Part shown: piece by piece, positions 1 through 7,831 of the stretch
Position numbering within the stretch: the first letter of the stretch is position 1
How the letters are laid out: each line of letters opens with the position of its first letter
NCBI GenBank assembly: GCA_038521825.1
Contig: JBCBKL010000032.1
Location: forward strand, 1 to 34,670
Direction: 5' to 3'
Length of the DNA: 34,670 nucleotides
Source: JBCBKL01 sp038521825
GTDB lineage: Bacteria > Pseudomonadota > Alphaproteobacteria > Rhodobacterales > Rhodobacteraceae
Program-made: the position numbers and the translations under genes
The notes under the pieces: model-generated
The model's database searches: none
Told to the model about the DNA's origin: nothing
The model's input: the letters and a program-made list of their open reading frames with translations, nothing else

Positions 1-821
1 ACCGCATGGCCAACGATGATCGGATCCGCCTCCTTCATCCTCGTCGCTTTCAGGTGCAGCGAGAACATGGTGCCGTCCGCCTTTGTGTCTTCGATCGCGC
101 CCTCAAGGAATGTTGCTAGCGCTGCTGCAGACATAAACGTGGCATCGGCCACAGTCCCCTCTTCCAGCGGCCAGACTTCTCTAAGGACAGTGATACTGCC
201 ATCGGCGGCCTCGAATTCGATGCGCGCGTCACCGGCTTGCTCTGTCGTGACCGTGGCAGACACTTCGTTTGCACGGAAGTCATTCCCGGGCATCGACGAC
301 ACCTTGGTCTTGCTCGACGCGTCCCAAGTGCCCATCGAATGCGGGTGCGCCTTGGCATAATTCTTGACTGCGCGGGCTGAACGCCGGTCCGAGTTCCCCT
401 CACGCAGGACTGGGTTCACCGCAGATCCCTTGATCGCGTCATAGCGGGCGCGCACGTCCTTTTCGTCATCTGTCTGCGGATCTTCCGGATAGTCCGGCAG
501 CGCGTAACCCTTGGATTGAAGCTCTTCAACGGCGGCAACCAGTTGCGGTACTGAGGCCGAGATGTTGGGCAGCTTGATCACATTCGCGCCGGGCGTTTTG
601 ACCAATTCGCCCAGTTCAGCCAAATCGTCAGACTGACGTTGACTCGCGGTCAGCGCTTCCGGGAACGCCGCGATGATCCGCCCTGCAAGCGAGATGTCCC
701 TGACCCCCACCTCGACTCCCGCGGCGCTGGCAAAGCTGCGGATAATCGGCAAAAGCGAGGCGCTGGCGAGCTCTGGGGCTTCGTCGACTTTGGTGTAGAT
801 GATATGGGGTGTCTGGGGCAT
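1..821 (-). CDS. icd2: Monomeric NADP-dependent isocitrate dehydrogenase (IDH-II), N-terminal part
   Basis: Oxidatively decarboxylates isocitrate to 2-oxoglutarate with NADP+ in the TCA cycle. The frame is open from the ATG at 821 down to base 1, so about 273 residues are visible of a family usually near 740; the C-terminus lies off the left edge. The N-terminus reads MPQTPHIIYTKVDEAPELAS, and family blocks follow in order: SLAGRIIAAFPE, ANVIKLPNISASVPQL, GYALPDYPEDP, the substrate-loop block GSAVNPVLREGNSDRR, and SLHLKATRMKEADPII. The start is set by a full AGGAGG (complement of 828-833), 6 nt from the ATG. A perfect minus-strand TTGACA (complement of 905-910) could be its -35, but no convincing -10 follows. 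It is divergent from the unrelated dimeric isozyme at 1032. Family assignment is very secure. Confidence 0.95.
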   Translation of the reverse strand, partial: MPQTPHIIYTKVDEAPELASASLLPIIRSFASAAGVEVGVRDISLAGRIIAAFPEALTASQRQSDDLAELGELVKTPGANVIKLPNISASVPQLVAAVEELQSKGYALPDYPEDPQTDDEKDVRARYDAIKGSAVNPVLREGNSDRRSARAVKNYAKAHPHSMGTWDASSKTKVSSMPGNDFRANEVSATVTTEQAGDARIEFEAADGSITVLREVWPLEEGTVADATFMSAAALATFLEGAIEDTKADGTMFSLHLKATRMKEADPIIVGHA

Positions 822-909
822 GAAAGGCCTCCTGCGCTGAAATTTCGAGCTTGTTTGACACGGGATGCGCCGTCGCGCCCGGAGCTATCCAAGGCCCCGA
901 GTGGTGTCA

Positions 910-929
910 ATGCATACAGTTGTATACAA
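910..929. promoter_or_regulatory. Tandem 10-bp operator between the two icd genes (GntR/FadR type)
   Basis: Bases 920-929 are a perfect palindrome, TTGTATACAA. The 10 bases just upstream (ATGCATACAG) match it at 7 of 10 positions, making a head-to-tail pair. TTGTATACAA fits the published FadR-subfamily GntR operator style (GT-purine/pyrimidine half sites around a 0-1 bp centre). The pair abuts a minus-strand TTGACA at 905-910, so a bound protein could control icd2 and perhaps icd too. An almost identical pair lies before acnA at 33108-33127. The regulator itself is not in this window. Binding is inferred from the sequence. Confidence 0.55.
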
Positions 930-1031
930 ACTGCGGCGAATAGCTCCACCCGACCAGCCTACTCGACTATGGCGTGTTAGGGAAAATCAGCTATCAGGGC
1001 CAAAGAAACGCGCACCGAAAGGCACCGGCCA

Positions 1032-2246
1032 ATGACAAAGATCAAGGTAGAGAACCCGATTGTCGAGATGGATGGGGACGAGATGACGCGGATCATCTGG
1101 CAGTTCATCAAGGACAAGCTGATCCTTCCCTATCTCGATATCGATCTGCTCTATTATGATCTGGGCATCGAAAGCCGTGACGCCACCGCAGATCAGATCA
1201 CTATCGACGCTGCTGAAAAAACCAAGGAAGTGGGGGTTGCGGTGAAATGCGCGACGATCACGCCGGATGAGGCGAGGGTCGAGGAATTCGGACTAAAAAA
1301 GATGTGGCGCAGCCCAAATGGCACGATCCGCAACATCCTTGGTGGCGTCGTCTTCCGTCAACCCATCATCTGCAAGAACGTGCCGCGCCTTGTGCCAGGT
1401 TGGACCCGGCCCATCGTGATCGGCCGTCACGCTTTCGGTGACCAGTACCGCGCGACCGACATGAAGTTCCCTGGCCCCGGCAAGCTGTCGATGAAATTCG
1501 TCGGCGAAGACGGCACGGTGATCGAACACGAAGTGTACGACGCCCCGTCATCCGGCGTCTACATGGGCATGTACAACCTCGACAACAGCATCGAGGATTT
1601 CGCCCGCGCCTCGTTAAACTACGGTCTCAACCTCGGCTGGCCCGTTTATCTGTCGACCAAGAACACAATCCTCAAGCAATATGACGGTCAGTTCATGCTG
1701 ATCTTCCAGCGCATTTTCGATGAGGAGTTCAAGGACAAGTTCGATGCCGCTGGGATCGAATACCAGCACCGCCTGATCGACGACATGGTGGCCTGCGCGA
1801 TGAAGTGGAACGGCGGGTTCGTCTGGGCCTGCAAGAACTACGACGGCGATGTGCAGTCCGACACGGTTGCGCAGGGGTTCGGATCGCTGGGTCTCATGAC
1901 GTCCCAGTTGATGACCCCGGACGGCAAGATTGTGGAGGCTGAGGCCGCTCATGGCACCGTCACCCGTCACTATCGTCAGCATCAGGCGGGCGAGCAGACG
2001 TCGACCAACTCCATCGCGTCGATCTATGCGTGGACCGGCGGGCTCAAGCACCGTGCCAAGCTCGACGACAATGCCCGGCTCATGGCGTTTGCCGATACGT
2101 TGGAAAAGGTGATCGTGGACACCGTAGAAAGTGGGTCCATGACCAAGGATCTGGCATTGCTGGTGGGGCCGGATCAGGGATGGCTGACGACGATGGGGTT
2201 CCTCGAAAAGATCGACGAAAACCTGAACAAGGCGCTGACCGGATAA
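1032..2246 (+). CDS. icd: NADP-dependent isocitrate dehydrogenase, dimeric type
   Basis: Makes 2-oxoglutarate, CO2 and NADPH from isocitrate. At 404 aa it has the length of the eukaryote-like homodimeric NADP-IDH common in alphaproteobacteria. Visible blocks are VEMDGDEMTRIIW at the N-terminus, the substrate-binding SPNGTIRN with GGVVFRQPI, the central YDGQFMLIFQ, the metal-site block IDDMVACAMKWNGGFVWACKNYDGDVQSD, split here as IDDMVACAMKW then NYDGDVQSD, and the NADP region EAAHGTVTRHYR. The ATG at 1032 gives the standard N-terminus MTKIKVENPIVEMDG. The ribosome site is weak (GAAAGGCACC), unlike the strong site of icd2. The gene stands alone, reading away from icd2 under the shared 210-bp gap. 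Identification is secure. Confidence 0.97.
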   Translation: MTKIKVENPIVEMDGDEMTRIIWQFIKDKLILPYLDIDLLYYDLGIESRDATADQITIDAAEKTKEVGVAVKCATITPDEARVEEFGLKKMWRSPNGTIRNILGGVVFRQPIICKNVPRLVPGWTRPIVIGRHAFGDQYRATDMKFPGPGKLSMKFVGEDGTVIEHEVYDAPSSGVYMGMYNLDNSIEDFARASLNYGLNLGWPVYLSTKNTILKQYDGQFMLIFQRIFDEEFKDKFDAAGIEYQHRLIDDMVACAMKWNGGFVWACKNYDGDVQSDTVAQGFGSLGLMTSQLMTPDGKIVEAEAAHGTVTRHYRQHQAGEQTSTNSIASIYAWTGGLKHRAKLDDNARLMAFADTLEKVIVDTVESGSMTKDLALLVGPDQGWLTTMGFLEKIDENLNKALTG

Positions 2247-2257
2247 CATTCCCGTTT

Positions 2258-2276
2258 GGCGGGTCGAACGCCCGCC
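2258..2276 (+). terminator. GC hairpin after icd
   Basis: GGCGGG (2258-2263) and CCCGCC (2271-2276) form a 6-bp all-GC stem with a 7-base loop, 11 bases after the icd stop. No clear T-run follows, so it is either a weak intrinsic terminator or an mRNA 3'-end stabilising hairpin. Confidence 0.35.
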
Positions 2277-2326
2277 CTGCCATGCTATTCTCCTAAGCAC
2301 TGGATATCGTCATCGATGAGGTTCCA

Positions 2327-2881
2327 ATGCTTCGCCATCTCAACAAACTGATTTTCGGGTGCTCAATCGCAGTCAGCAGTACAGCCACCGCTGACACCTT
2401 CTATCTGCAACTTCAGGATCGCCTAGACCGGCCCGCTGACGGCTATTGTATTGATGTTCTCGGTGCGGGCCGCAATTTTCGCACCGACATGCCGCTTACG
2501 GCCCATAACTGCAAACCGGGGAACGCCCCCGATGGCCGGGTGCAGATGCGCAGCGACGGGACGCTTTATATGCCCGCCTTTGACGCCTGCGTCACCCCCA
2601 TGGGGGTGAACCAGACACTGCTGCCGGGTGCCGCAGTGATGCTGCGCCCGTGCGATGATGGCGCGGCCTTTGCCCAACCTGCGGCTCTCAAGCAATTCGA
2701 ACAGCGACGCGATGGGACGCTTAGGATGGGCGATGGCACATTATGCCTAACCGTCGGCACGCAATCCGGCCCCACCTTCAGCGCAAGCCACGCTTGGCGG
2801 GCTCTCTTTGTGGATACCTGTTCTGCTGAGGCCGCCGACCGGCAACGTTGGCAATTCATACCGCCCTTCGGGACCGGCTAG
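2327..2881 (+). CDS. Exported ricin-B-lectin-like (beta-trefoil) protein, function unknown
   Basis: This is a 184-residue protein with a likely cleaved signal peptide: positive MLRHLNK, a hydrophobic stretch, then a possible AxA-type cut near TATADT (residues 20-24). The rest has features of a beta-trefoil sugar-binding fold: DGYCIDV, repeated DGxL segments (RSDGTLYMP, RRDGTLRMGDGTLCL), paired Cys, and a closing RQRWQF that resembles the QxW signature. Six or so Cys in the mature part suggest disulphides and a periplasmic or extracellular site. The ligand cannot be told. Its last four bases overlap the convergent CoA-ligase gene. The fold is inferred by eye from motifs; an unrelated Cys-rich secreted fold is possible. 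Confidence 0.7.
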   Translation: MLRHLNKLIFGCSIAVSSTATADTFYLQLQDRLDRPADGYCIDVLGAGRNFRTDMPLTAHNCKPGNAPDGRVQMRSDGTLYMPAFDACVTPMGVNQTLLPGAAVMLRPCDDGAAFAQPAALKQFEQRRDGTLRMGDGTLCLTVGTQSGPTFSASHAWRALFVDTCSAEAADRQRWQFIPPFGTG

Positions 2882-4374
2882 ACCGCCTCCAAGCGATCGG
2901 CGAATGCATCGATCAGCTTGTGTTTCAGGATCTTGCCGGTCGGCGCCGCTGGCAAGGATGCAGCCAGAATGATCTGGCTGGGGCGCTTGTATCCTGTCAG
3001 GCGCGTGCGGACGAACTCCATCAGCGCATCAGGTGTCAGTGCGCAGGCCGGATCGATCTGACAAAAGGCCAGCACCTCTTCGTCGCCGGCCTTGCGCCGC
3101 CCGACAACGGCTGCCTGAACCACGTCCGGATGATCATTGAGGGCGGCCTCGACCTCGGGCGGATACACGTTGAAGCCGCCGTGGATGATCAGTTCTTTCG
3201 AACGGCCAAGTATGTGCAGCCGACCCGAGCCGTCGATGCGCCCCAGATCACCGGTATGCATCCAGCCGTCACGCAAGACTTCGGCCGTCGCTGAGGCGTT
3301 GCGAAAATAGCCCTTCATCACGTGAGGTCCACGCGTGATCACCTCGCCCATCCCGTCTCCGCCGCCGGACACAGTTTCGTCGATCTCTATTTCTATCTCA
3401 GGCAAGGCCGGACCAACCGACGTGTCTGGATCGCCAAGGTCGCTGCTGGTTGCCGCGATCCCAGCGGTCGTTTCGGTCATGCCATAGCCGTTCTGCAACG
3501 CGACGCCGTAAAATGCCTCGGCCTCGCGTTTCCATGTCGGATCAAGGGGCGCCGCACCCGAGGACACATAGCGCAAAGTCGATGAGCCGAGCAGCGCATC
3601 ACCCTGCGCCTTGACATGGGCCATCAGCACGGCGTGCATCTGCGGCACACCGGAAAACAGGGTCACGCCGTCCCGCAGCGCACTGCACAGCTGTGCGGGA
3701 TCGAAGCGCGGAACCAGACGGATCGACGCGCCGGTATGGATGCTCGCCACCATGACAGAGCACAGGCCAAAGACATGGGTCATCGGCAGCACACCATAGA
3801 TCACGTCATCGCTTGTCATGCCGCGCAGGTTGGCTGAGGTCCGCGCACCAAACCGAACGTTGCCATGGGTCAGCATTACGCCCTTCGGATCGCCGGTGGT
3901 CCCGGTCGTGTAGAGCAAGACCGCGACATCCGAAGCGCCTGCTTCGGGCTGGCTGGATCTGCCGACGACATCGACGACGCCAAAAACACCCTTTTGAGGC
4001 TTGGCGCCGAGCCTCTTGGCATGGGCTGCTGCATCGGACGAAACCGTGCTTGTGCAAATAACCGACGCGGGCTCGGCATGGCCGATGATACGGTCGATTT
4101 CCTGCGCCGATTGCCGCGCGTTCACGGGAACCGCGATCGCGCCAACCCGAAAGGCGGCAAAGACGGCGGCAACGGTGGCACCGCAGTTCTCGGCAATGAT
4201 CAGGACGCGATCGGTCGGCGCAACACCCGTTTCACGGAAGAGGCTGGCGCATTCTTCGACTGCGACATCCAGATCGGCATAGGTCCATACCGCTCCAGTT
4301 GTATCGGTGAGGGCCAGAGCATAGGGCTGTTTGGCAACCTGATGGTCCAGATAGGCCTCGACCCGCTCCATCAT
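2878..4374 (-). CDS. Acyl-CoA synthetase (AMP-forming), carboxylic acid-CoA ligase
   Basis: Activates a carboxylic acid to its CoA thioester using ATP through an acyl-adenylate. It is 498 aa with every ANL-superfamily core motif: P-loop-like YTTGTTGDPKGVMLTHGN, the A5-type GYGMTET, the A7-type HTGDLGRID, the hinge GRSKELIIHGGFNVYPPEVE, and the catalytic-lysine tail PTGKILKHKL. It is the last gene of the minus-strand operon, overlapping the crotonase by 4 bp (ATGA style). Its position suggests it charges the acid degraded by the upstream enzymes, as PimA does in pimeloyl-CoA pathways. The substrate is not readable from sequence; medium-chain, dicarboxylic or aromatic-derived acids are all possible. 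Confidence 0.9.
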   Translation of the reverse strand: MMERVEAYLDHQVAKQPYALALTDTTGAVWTYADLDVAVEECASLFRETGVAPTDRVLIIAENCGATVAAVFAAFRVGAIAVPVNARQSAQEIDRIIGHAEPASVICTSTVSSDAAAHAKRLGAKPQKGVFGVVDVVGRSSQPEAGASDVAVLLYTTGTTGDPKGVMLTHGNVRFGARTSANLRGMTSDDVIYGVLPMTHVFGLCSVMVASIHTGASIRLVPRFDPAQLCSALRDGVTLFSGVPQMHAVLMAHVKAQGDALLGSSTLRYVSSGAAPLDPTWKREAEAFYGVALQNGYGMTETTAGIAATSSDLGDPDTSVGPALPEIEIEIDETVSGGGDGMGEVITRGPHVMKGYFRNASATAEVLRDGWMHTGDLGRIDGSGRLHILGRSKELIIHGGFNVYPPEVEAALNDHPDVVQAAVVGRRKAGDEEVLAFCQIDPACALTPDALMEFVRTRLTGYKRPSQIILAASLPAAPTGKILKHKLIDAFADRLEAV

Positions 4375-5141
4375 GAGAAATCAGGCTGCCGTTTTTCCAG
4401 GAAGGCCGCAATACCCTCTGCCGCTTCGTCGGCCCCAGCCGCGCGGGCCATGTTGTCCCGCTCGAGATCAAGCTGTGCTGCTTCGGGCTGGTCGTAGGCC
4501 GCAGCGACCATGTGTCGGATCATGCCCTGCGCCGTGCGCGGGCCAGCGGCCAACGCATCGGCCAGCGCATGTGCCTCGGACATGACCATATCGGCCGGCG
4601 CCGTGACATTGACAGCACCAAGACTCAGCAAACGGTCGGATGACAGGGGCCGCGCCAGCAGACACATCTCCATGGCCAAAGGCCGGGGCAAAAGGCGCGC
4701 GAGCGACGCCGTCAGCCCCGCATCCGGTACAAGGCCTGCCTTAACGTAGGCGGCTGTGAACAGCGCATCGTACTCCGCGACGATGAAATCGCATGCCAAT
4801 GCCAGCGATGCTCCTGCCCCGGCTGCACCCCCCTTTACCGCGGCGATGACCGGCACCGGGCAGGCGCGTATGGCGCGGATCAGATCGTGAAGCTCGTCTA
4901 CCTTGTCCCGGCGCTCCGCCTCGCTGAGCGTCCGGCGTTCGATAAGGACATTGAGATCGCCGCCAGCGCAAAAGAAATCGCCCTCTGATGTGAGAATGAC
5001 CGCGCGAATGCGGGTATCGGCGGCTTGCTCCATCGCGTCGTTGATCGCCTGGTAGAGCGCAGGTGACAAAGCCCCCCGCTTCTCGGCATTACCATTCCAG
5101 ATGATCAGCCTGTCGCCCGCATCTTCCAGCTTTGCCGTCAT
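4371..5141 (-). CDS. Crotonase-family protein (enoyl-CoA hydratase/isomerase, PaaG-like)
   Basis: A 256-aa crotonase-fold protein acting on CoA thioesters. The oxyanion-hole blocks are present: CAGGDLN near residue 60 and the turn GGAAGAGASLALACDF near 104-119. Of the two Glu used by true hydratases, the first is replaced (small residues in the GAGASLA turn) and the second position is Asp140 in GLVPDAGLT. That pattern is typical of PaaG/Eci-type isomerases, where the Asp acts as base, so double-bond isomerisation is at least as likely as hydration. It sits between the thioesterase (4-bp overlap) and the CoA ligase (4-bp overlap) and is surely co-transcribed with them. Confidence 0.85.
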   Translation of the reverse strand: MTAKLEDAGDRLIIWNGNAEKRGALSPALYQAINDAMEQAADTRIRAVILTSEGDFFCAGGDLNVLIERRTLSEAERRDKVDELHDLIRAIRACPVPVIAAVKGGAAGAGASLALACDFIVAEYDALFTAAYVKAGLVPDAGLTASLARLLPRPLAMEMCLLARPLSSDRLLSLGAVNVTAPADMVMSEAHALADALAAGPRTAQGMIRHMVAAAYDQPEAAQLDLERDNMARAAGADEAAEGIAAFLEKRQPDFS

Positions 5142-5548
5142 ATCCGCACCTTCTTGTAGACGCCTGTCGCTGTGGCGAGCAGCGTATCTTTCTGATCGAC
5201 CAGCCGGCCTTCGACAAAAACAGTCGACTGCCCCCCGCCTGTCACCGTGCCCCTGGCCGTGACGCGCCCGTCCTGGACCGGGGCGACATATTGCGTCGTC
5301 ATCGAAATTGTCAAAAACCGCGTTTGGCCCGTCGGGTCATCGGACAAAGACGCGGCGAACCCCATAGCATTGTCGAGCAGGCACGAGATGATGCCCCCAT
5401 GAAGTCCCCCGTGCCGGTTGCCGTGCTGAGGTCCGACATCCAGATGACAGCGCGCCGTACCGTCACGTATGTCCACCACATACCCGATCAGGGTCTGCGC
5501 ACCTGTCTCGTCCCGGATGATCCCGGTTTCAGGCAATGCCAAGTTCAA
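5138..5548 (-). CDS. PaaI-family hotdog thioesterase
   Basis: A 136-residue hotdog-fold protein, the usual size for the family. The signature turn HGGLHGGIISCLLDNAMG (residues about 47-64) carries the Asp and the HGG expected of PaaI-type acyl-CoA thioesterases. Members hydrolyse stalled acyl- or aryl-CoA intermediates and free CoA. The ATG at 5548 overlaps the end of the small dehydrogenase gene by 20 bp, and the stop overlaps the crotonase start by 4 bp. It probably serves as a release valve for the operon's CoA intermediates. Confidence 0.85.
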   Translation of the reverse strand: MNLALPETGIIRDETGAQTLIGYVVDIRDGTARCHLDVGPQHGNRHGGLHGGIISCLLDNAMGFAASLSDDPTGQTRFLTISMTTQYVAPVQDGRVTARGTVTGGGQSTVFVEGRLVDQKDTLLATATGVYKKVRI

Positions 5549-6626
5549 TGAACCGCTCCAGATGATAATCGGTGTCGCCGAACCGGTGATCGGCCATCAC
5601 GATCCGCTTGGCGATATGGGCTAGTTCGTATTCCTGCGTCATGGCGATGCCGCCATGCATCTGAACCGCCTCTTCCGCGACCAGACGCCCCGCCCGGCCG
5701 ATCAGGTTCTTGGCTGCACTGATGTTCAGGTCACGCTCAGACGTGTCGAAATAACCGGCCGCATTGATAACGGCCGATCGCGCCTGCTCCATCTCGATCA
5801 ACAGATCCGCCATACGGTGCGCCAGCGCCTGAAAGGTCCCGATGGGCCGTCCGAATTGCTTGCGCGTCATCAGATAATCCAGGGTCAGGGCCGTTGCAGT
5901 CTCCATCGCGCCCAGCGTTTCGGCTATCTGCGCAACCGTGGCTGCAGCCACTGCATCCGCGATCATGGGATAAGCAGCCCCTTCGCTGCCAATCCGGGTC
6001 CCCTCGACGTTTTCAAGAATGACTTCAGCGGCCCGACCGCCGGCCAACAATGGATAACCCTGAATCGTGAGACCGTCAGCATCCCCCGGCACAAGGAACA
6101 GCGATATCCCGTCGGCGTCGTCGAAAGAGCCGCGCACGCGCGCCGATACAATGAGGTAATCTGCCGCCTCGGCATTCAGCACAACAGCTTTGCGTCCGGT
6201 GATCCGGGTGCCATCGGCCCCGGTGTGAACATGCGACAAGGCATAGCGACTGGTAGGTTCGGCATGAGCGAGCGCCAGTTGCAGGCCGCCTGCGATAACC
6301 GCCTCAAGGCGTTCCAAGTCGCCTGCGGCCCCGAGGATCCGCCCGCCAAGAACCCCGGTATCGAGAAAGGGTTCGACAACTCCCGCGCGGCCCAACTCCT
6401 CGAACACCACCGCGACGTCGAACGCCTGGCCGCCAAACCCACCCTGATCCTCCGGAAACAAGGCGGCAAGAACACCAAGCTCGGCAAGTGCTGACCAGAT
6501 GTCTGAAGATATGCCGGTTTCCGACGCGATGATCCCGTTGCGGACCTCGGTTGTGTATTTCTGACGCAGGAACCGCCGCAGTGTGTCCCGCAGCATTTGC
6601 CGTTCTTCTGTCAGGTCGAAATTCAA
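5529..6626 (-). CDS. Acyl-CoA dehydrogenase, small (PimD-like) subunit
   Basis: A 365-aa acyl-CoA dehydrogenase. It has the N-terminal helical domain (MNFDLTEERQMLRDTLRRFL), the central strand domain, the FAD-contact block RKQFGRPIGTFQALAHRMAD, and a C-terminal QMHGGIAMTQEYELAHIAKR. The position of the classical medium-chain catalytic Glu (YEGT) reads FGDT, so the base is missing or shifted. Its gene overlaps the larger dehydrogenase by 4 bp, the arrangement of heteromeric dehydrogenases such as PimC/PimD or the actinobacterial FadE pairs. I infer that the two form one enzyme oxidising an unusual acyl-CoA (dicarboxylyl, branched or cyclic). The specific substrate is unknown. Confidence 0.88.
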   Translation of the reverse strand: MNFDLTEERQMLRDTLRRFLRQKYTTEVRNGIIASETGISSDIWSALAELGVLAALFPEDQGGFGGQAFDVAVVFEELGRAGVVEPFLDTGVLGGRILGAAGDLERLEAVIAGGLQLALAHAEPTSRYALSHVHTGADGTRITGRKAVVLNAEAADYLIVSARVRGSFDDADGISLFLVPGDADGLTIQGYPLLAGGRAAEVILENVEGTRIGSEGAAYPMIADAVAAATVAQIAETLGAMETATALTLDYLMTRKQFGRPIGTFQALAHRMADLLIEMEQARSAVINAAGYFDTSERDLNISAAKNLIGRAGRLVAEEAVQMHGGIAMTQEYELAHIAKRIVMADHRFGDTDYHLERFIELGIA

Positions 6627-7822
6627 CGTCCGCCCCCGAGCATGGTCTTGGCGATAATGCCGCGCTGGATCTCGTTGGATCCGCCAAAGATCGAAAGCTT
6701 GCGATTGTTGAAGTAGTCTGCAGCAACGGGGCCGGCATCGAATGGATCCGGGATCAGGTCGTTTGCGCCCTCGACCGCCTCGCTGGCAAAGGGCATCGCA
6801 TAAGGCCCAACCGCACGCCGGGCGAGATCGTTGATCTCTTGCCGGATCAGTGTGCCTTTGACCTTGAGCATCGACGCTTCGACGCCGGGGGCATCACCCG
6901 CTGCCGCCTTCGAGATAATGCGCAGATTGGTTGTCGCCATGGCACGCAGGTCAATTTCAACTTGGGCCAGACGCGCGGCAAAAGCCGGGTTCTCGATCAG
7001 GGGTTTACCATTGTGATTGGCATGTTTCGCAATCCGCTTGACGGCGGCGAGGCCCGCTTGGGAAAACCCGACACCTGCGATGTTCGTGCGTTCATGTGTC
7101 AGCAGGTACTTGGCATAGGTCCAGCCCTTGTTTTCCTCGCCCACGAGGTTCTCGACAGGTACTTTCACATCTGTGAACCAAACCTCGTTCACCTCGTGGC
7201 TGCCATCCAGCAGGATAATGGGCCGCACCTCGACACCCGGCGTGTCCATATCGATCAAGAGGAACGATATCCCCTCCTGCTGCTTGGCGTGTGGATCGGT
7301 GCGCACAAGGCAAAAGATCATGTTGGCATGCTGGCCGAGGGTCGTCCAAGTCTTCTGGCCGTTGACGACATAGTGGTCGCCCTCGCGCACCGCTTTGGTT
7401 TTGAGGGATGCAAGATCAGAGCCGGCTCCCGGCTCTGAATAGCCCTGACACCACCAATCCTCCCCGCTAAGGATGCGGGGAAGCCAATAATCCTGCTGGT
7501 CCTTTGATCCGAATTTCTGAAGCACCGGCCCCAGCATCGTCAGACCAAAGGGTACGATACGTGGCGCATGGGCGCCCGCAGCCTCTTCTTCAAAGATATG
7601 GCGCTGGACCGCGTTCCATTCGGCCCCTCCAAAGACTTTGGGCCAGTTCTGCGCCAGCCAACCCCGGCCTTGCAGGATCGATTGCCAGTTATCCATTTCG
7701 GCCTTCGATAGATCGCGGCCAAGGCGAACCTTTTCGCTCAAATCCTTGGGCAACTCATCCCGCAGGAAATCCCTGACCTCCTGACGAAAGGCCATCTCGT
7801 CTTCGCTATAGCTCAAATCCAT
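6623..7822 (-). CDS. Acyl-CoA dehydrogenase, large (PimC-like) subunit
   Basis: A 399-aa flavoprotein dehydrogenase introducing an alpha-beta double bond into an acyl-CoA. The N-terminus MDLSYSEDEMAFRQEVRDFL and blocks NWPKVFGGAEW, GYSEPGAGSDLASL, NGQKTWTT, and the C-terminal IFGGSNEIQRGIIAKTMLG are characteristic of the large member of pim-type pairs. The YEGT position of medium-chain enzymes reads FGGS, so the catalytic acid must come from elsewhere, as in isovaleryl-CoA-type enzymes, or from its partner. It begins 9 bp after the bifunctional gene and overlaps the small subunit gene by 4 bp. Family is secure; the exact substrate is inference. Confidence 0.9.
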   Translation of the reverse strand: MDLSYSEDEMAFRQEVRDFLRDELPKDLSEKVRLGRDLSKAEMDNWQSILQGRGWLAQNWPKVFGGAEWNAVQRHIFEEEAAGAHAPRIVPFGLTMLGPVLQKFGSKDQQDYWLPRILSGEDWWCQGYSEPGAGSDLASLKTKAVREGDHYVVNGQKTWTTLGQHANMIFCLVRTDPHAKQQEGISFLLIDMDTPGVEVRPIILLDGSHEVNEVWFTDVKVPVENLVGEENKGWTYAKYLLTHERTNIAGVGFSQAGLAAVKRIAKHANHNGKPLIENPAFAARLAQVEIDLRAMATTNLRIISKAAAGDAPGVEASMLKVKGTLIRQEINDLARRAVGPYAMPFASEAVEGANDLIPDPFDAGPVAADYFNNRKLSIFGGSNEIQRGIIAKTMLGGGR

Positions 7823-7831
7823 CGCGGTACC

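Noticed and set aside
1614..2300. 228-aa minus-strand ORF
   Set aside because: Lies opposite icd, which has every family motif; no own signals.
5655..7438. Two plus-strand ORFs of 279 and 295 aa
   Set aside because: Mirror the acyl-CoA dehydrogenase genes; no recognisable domain or start site.
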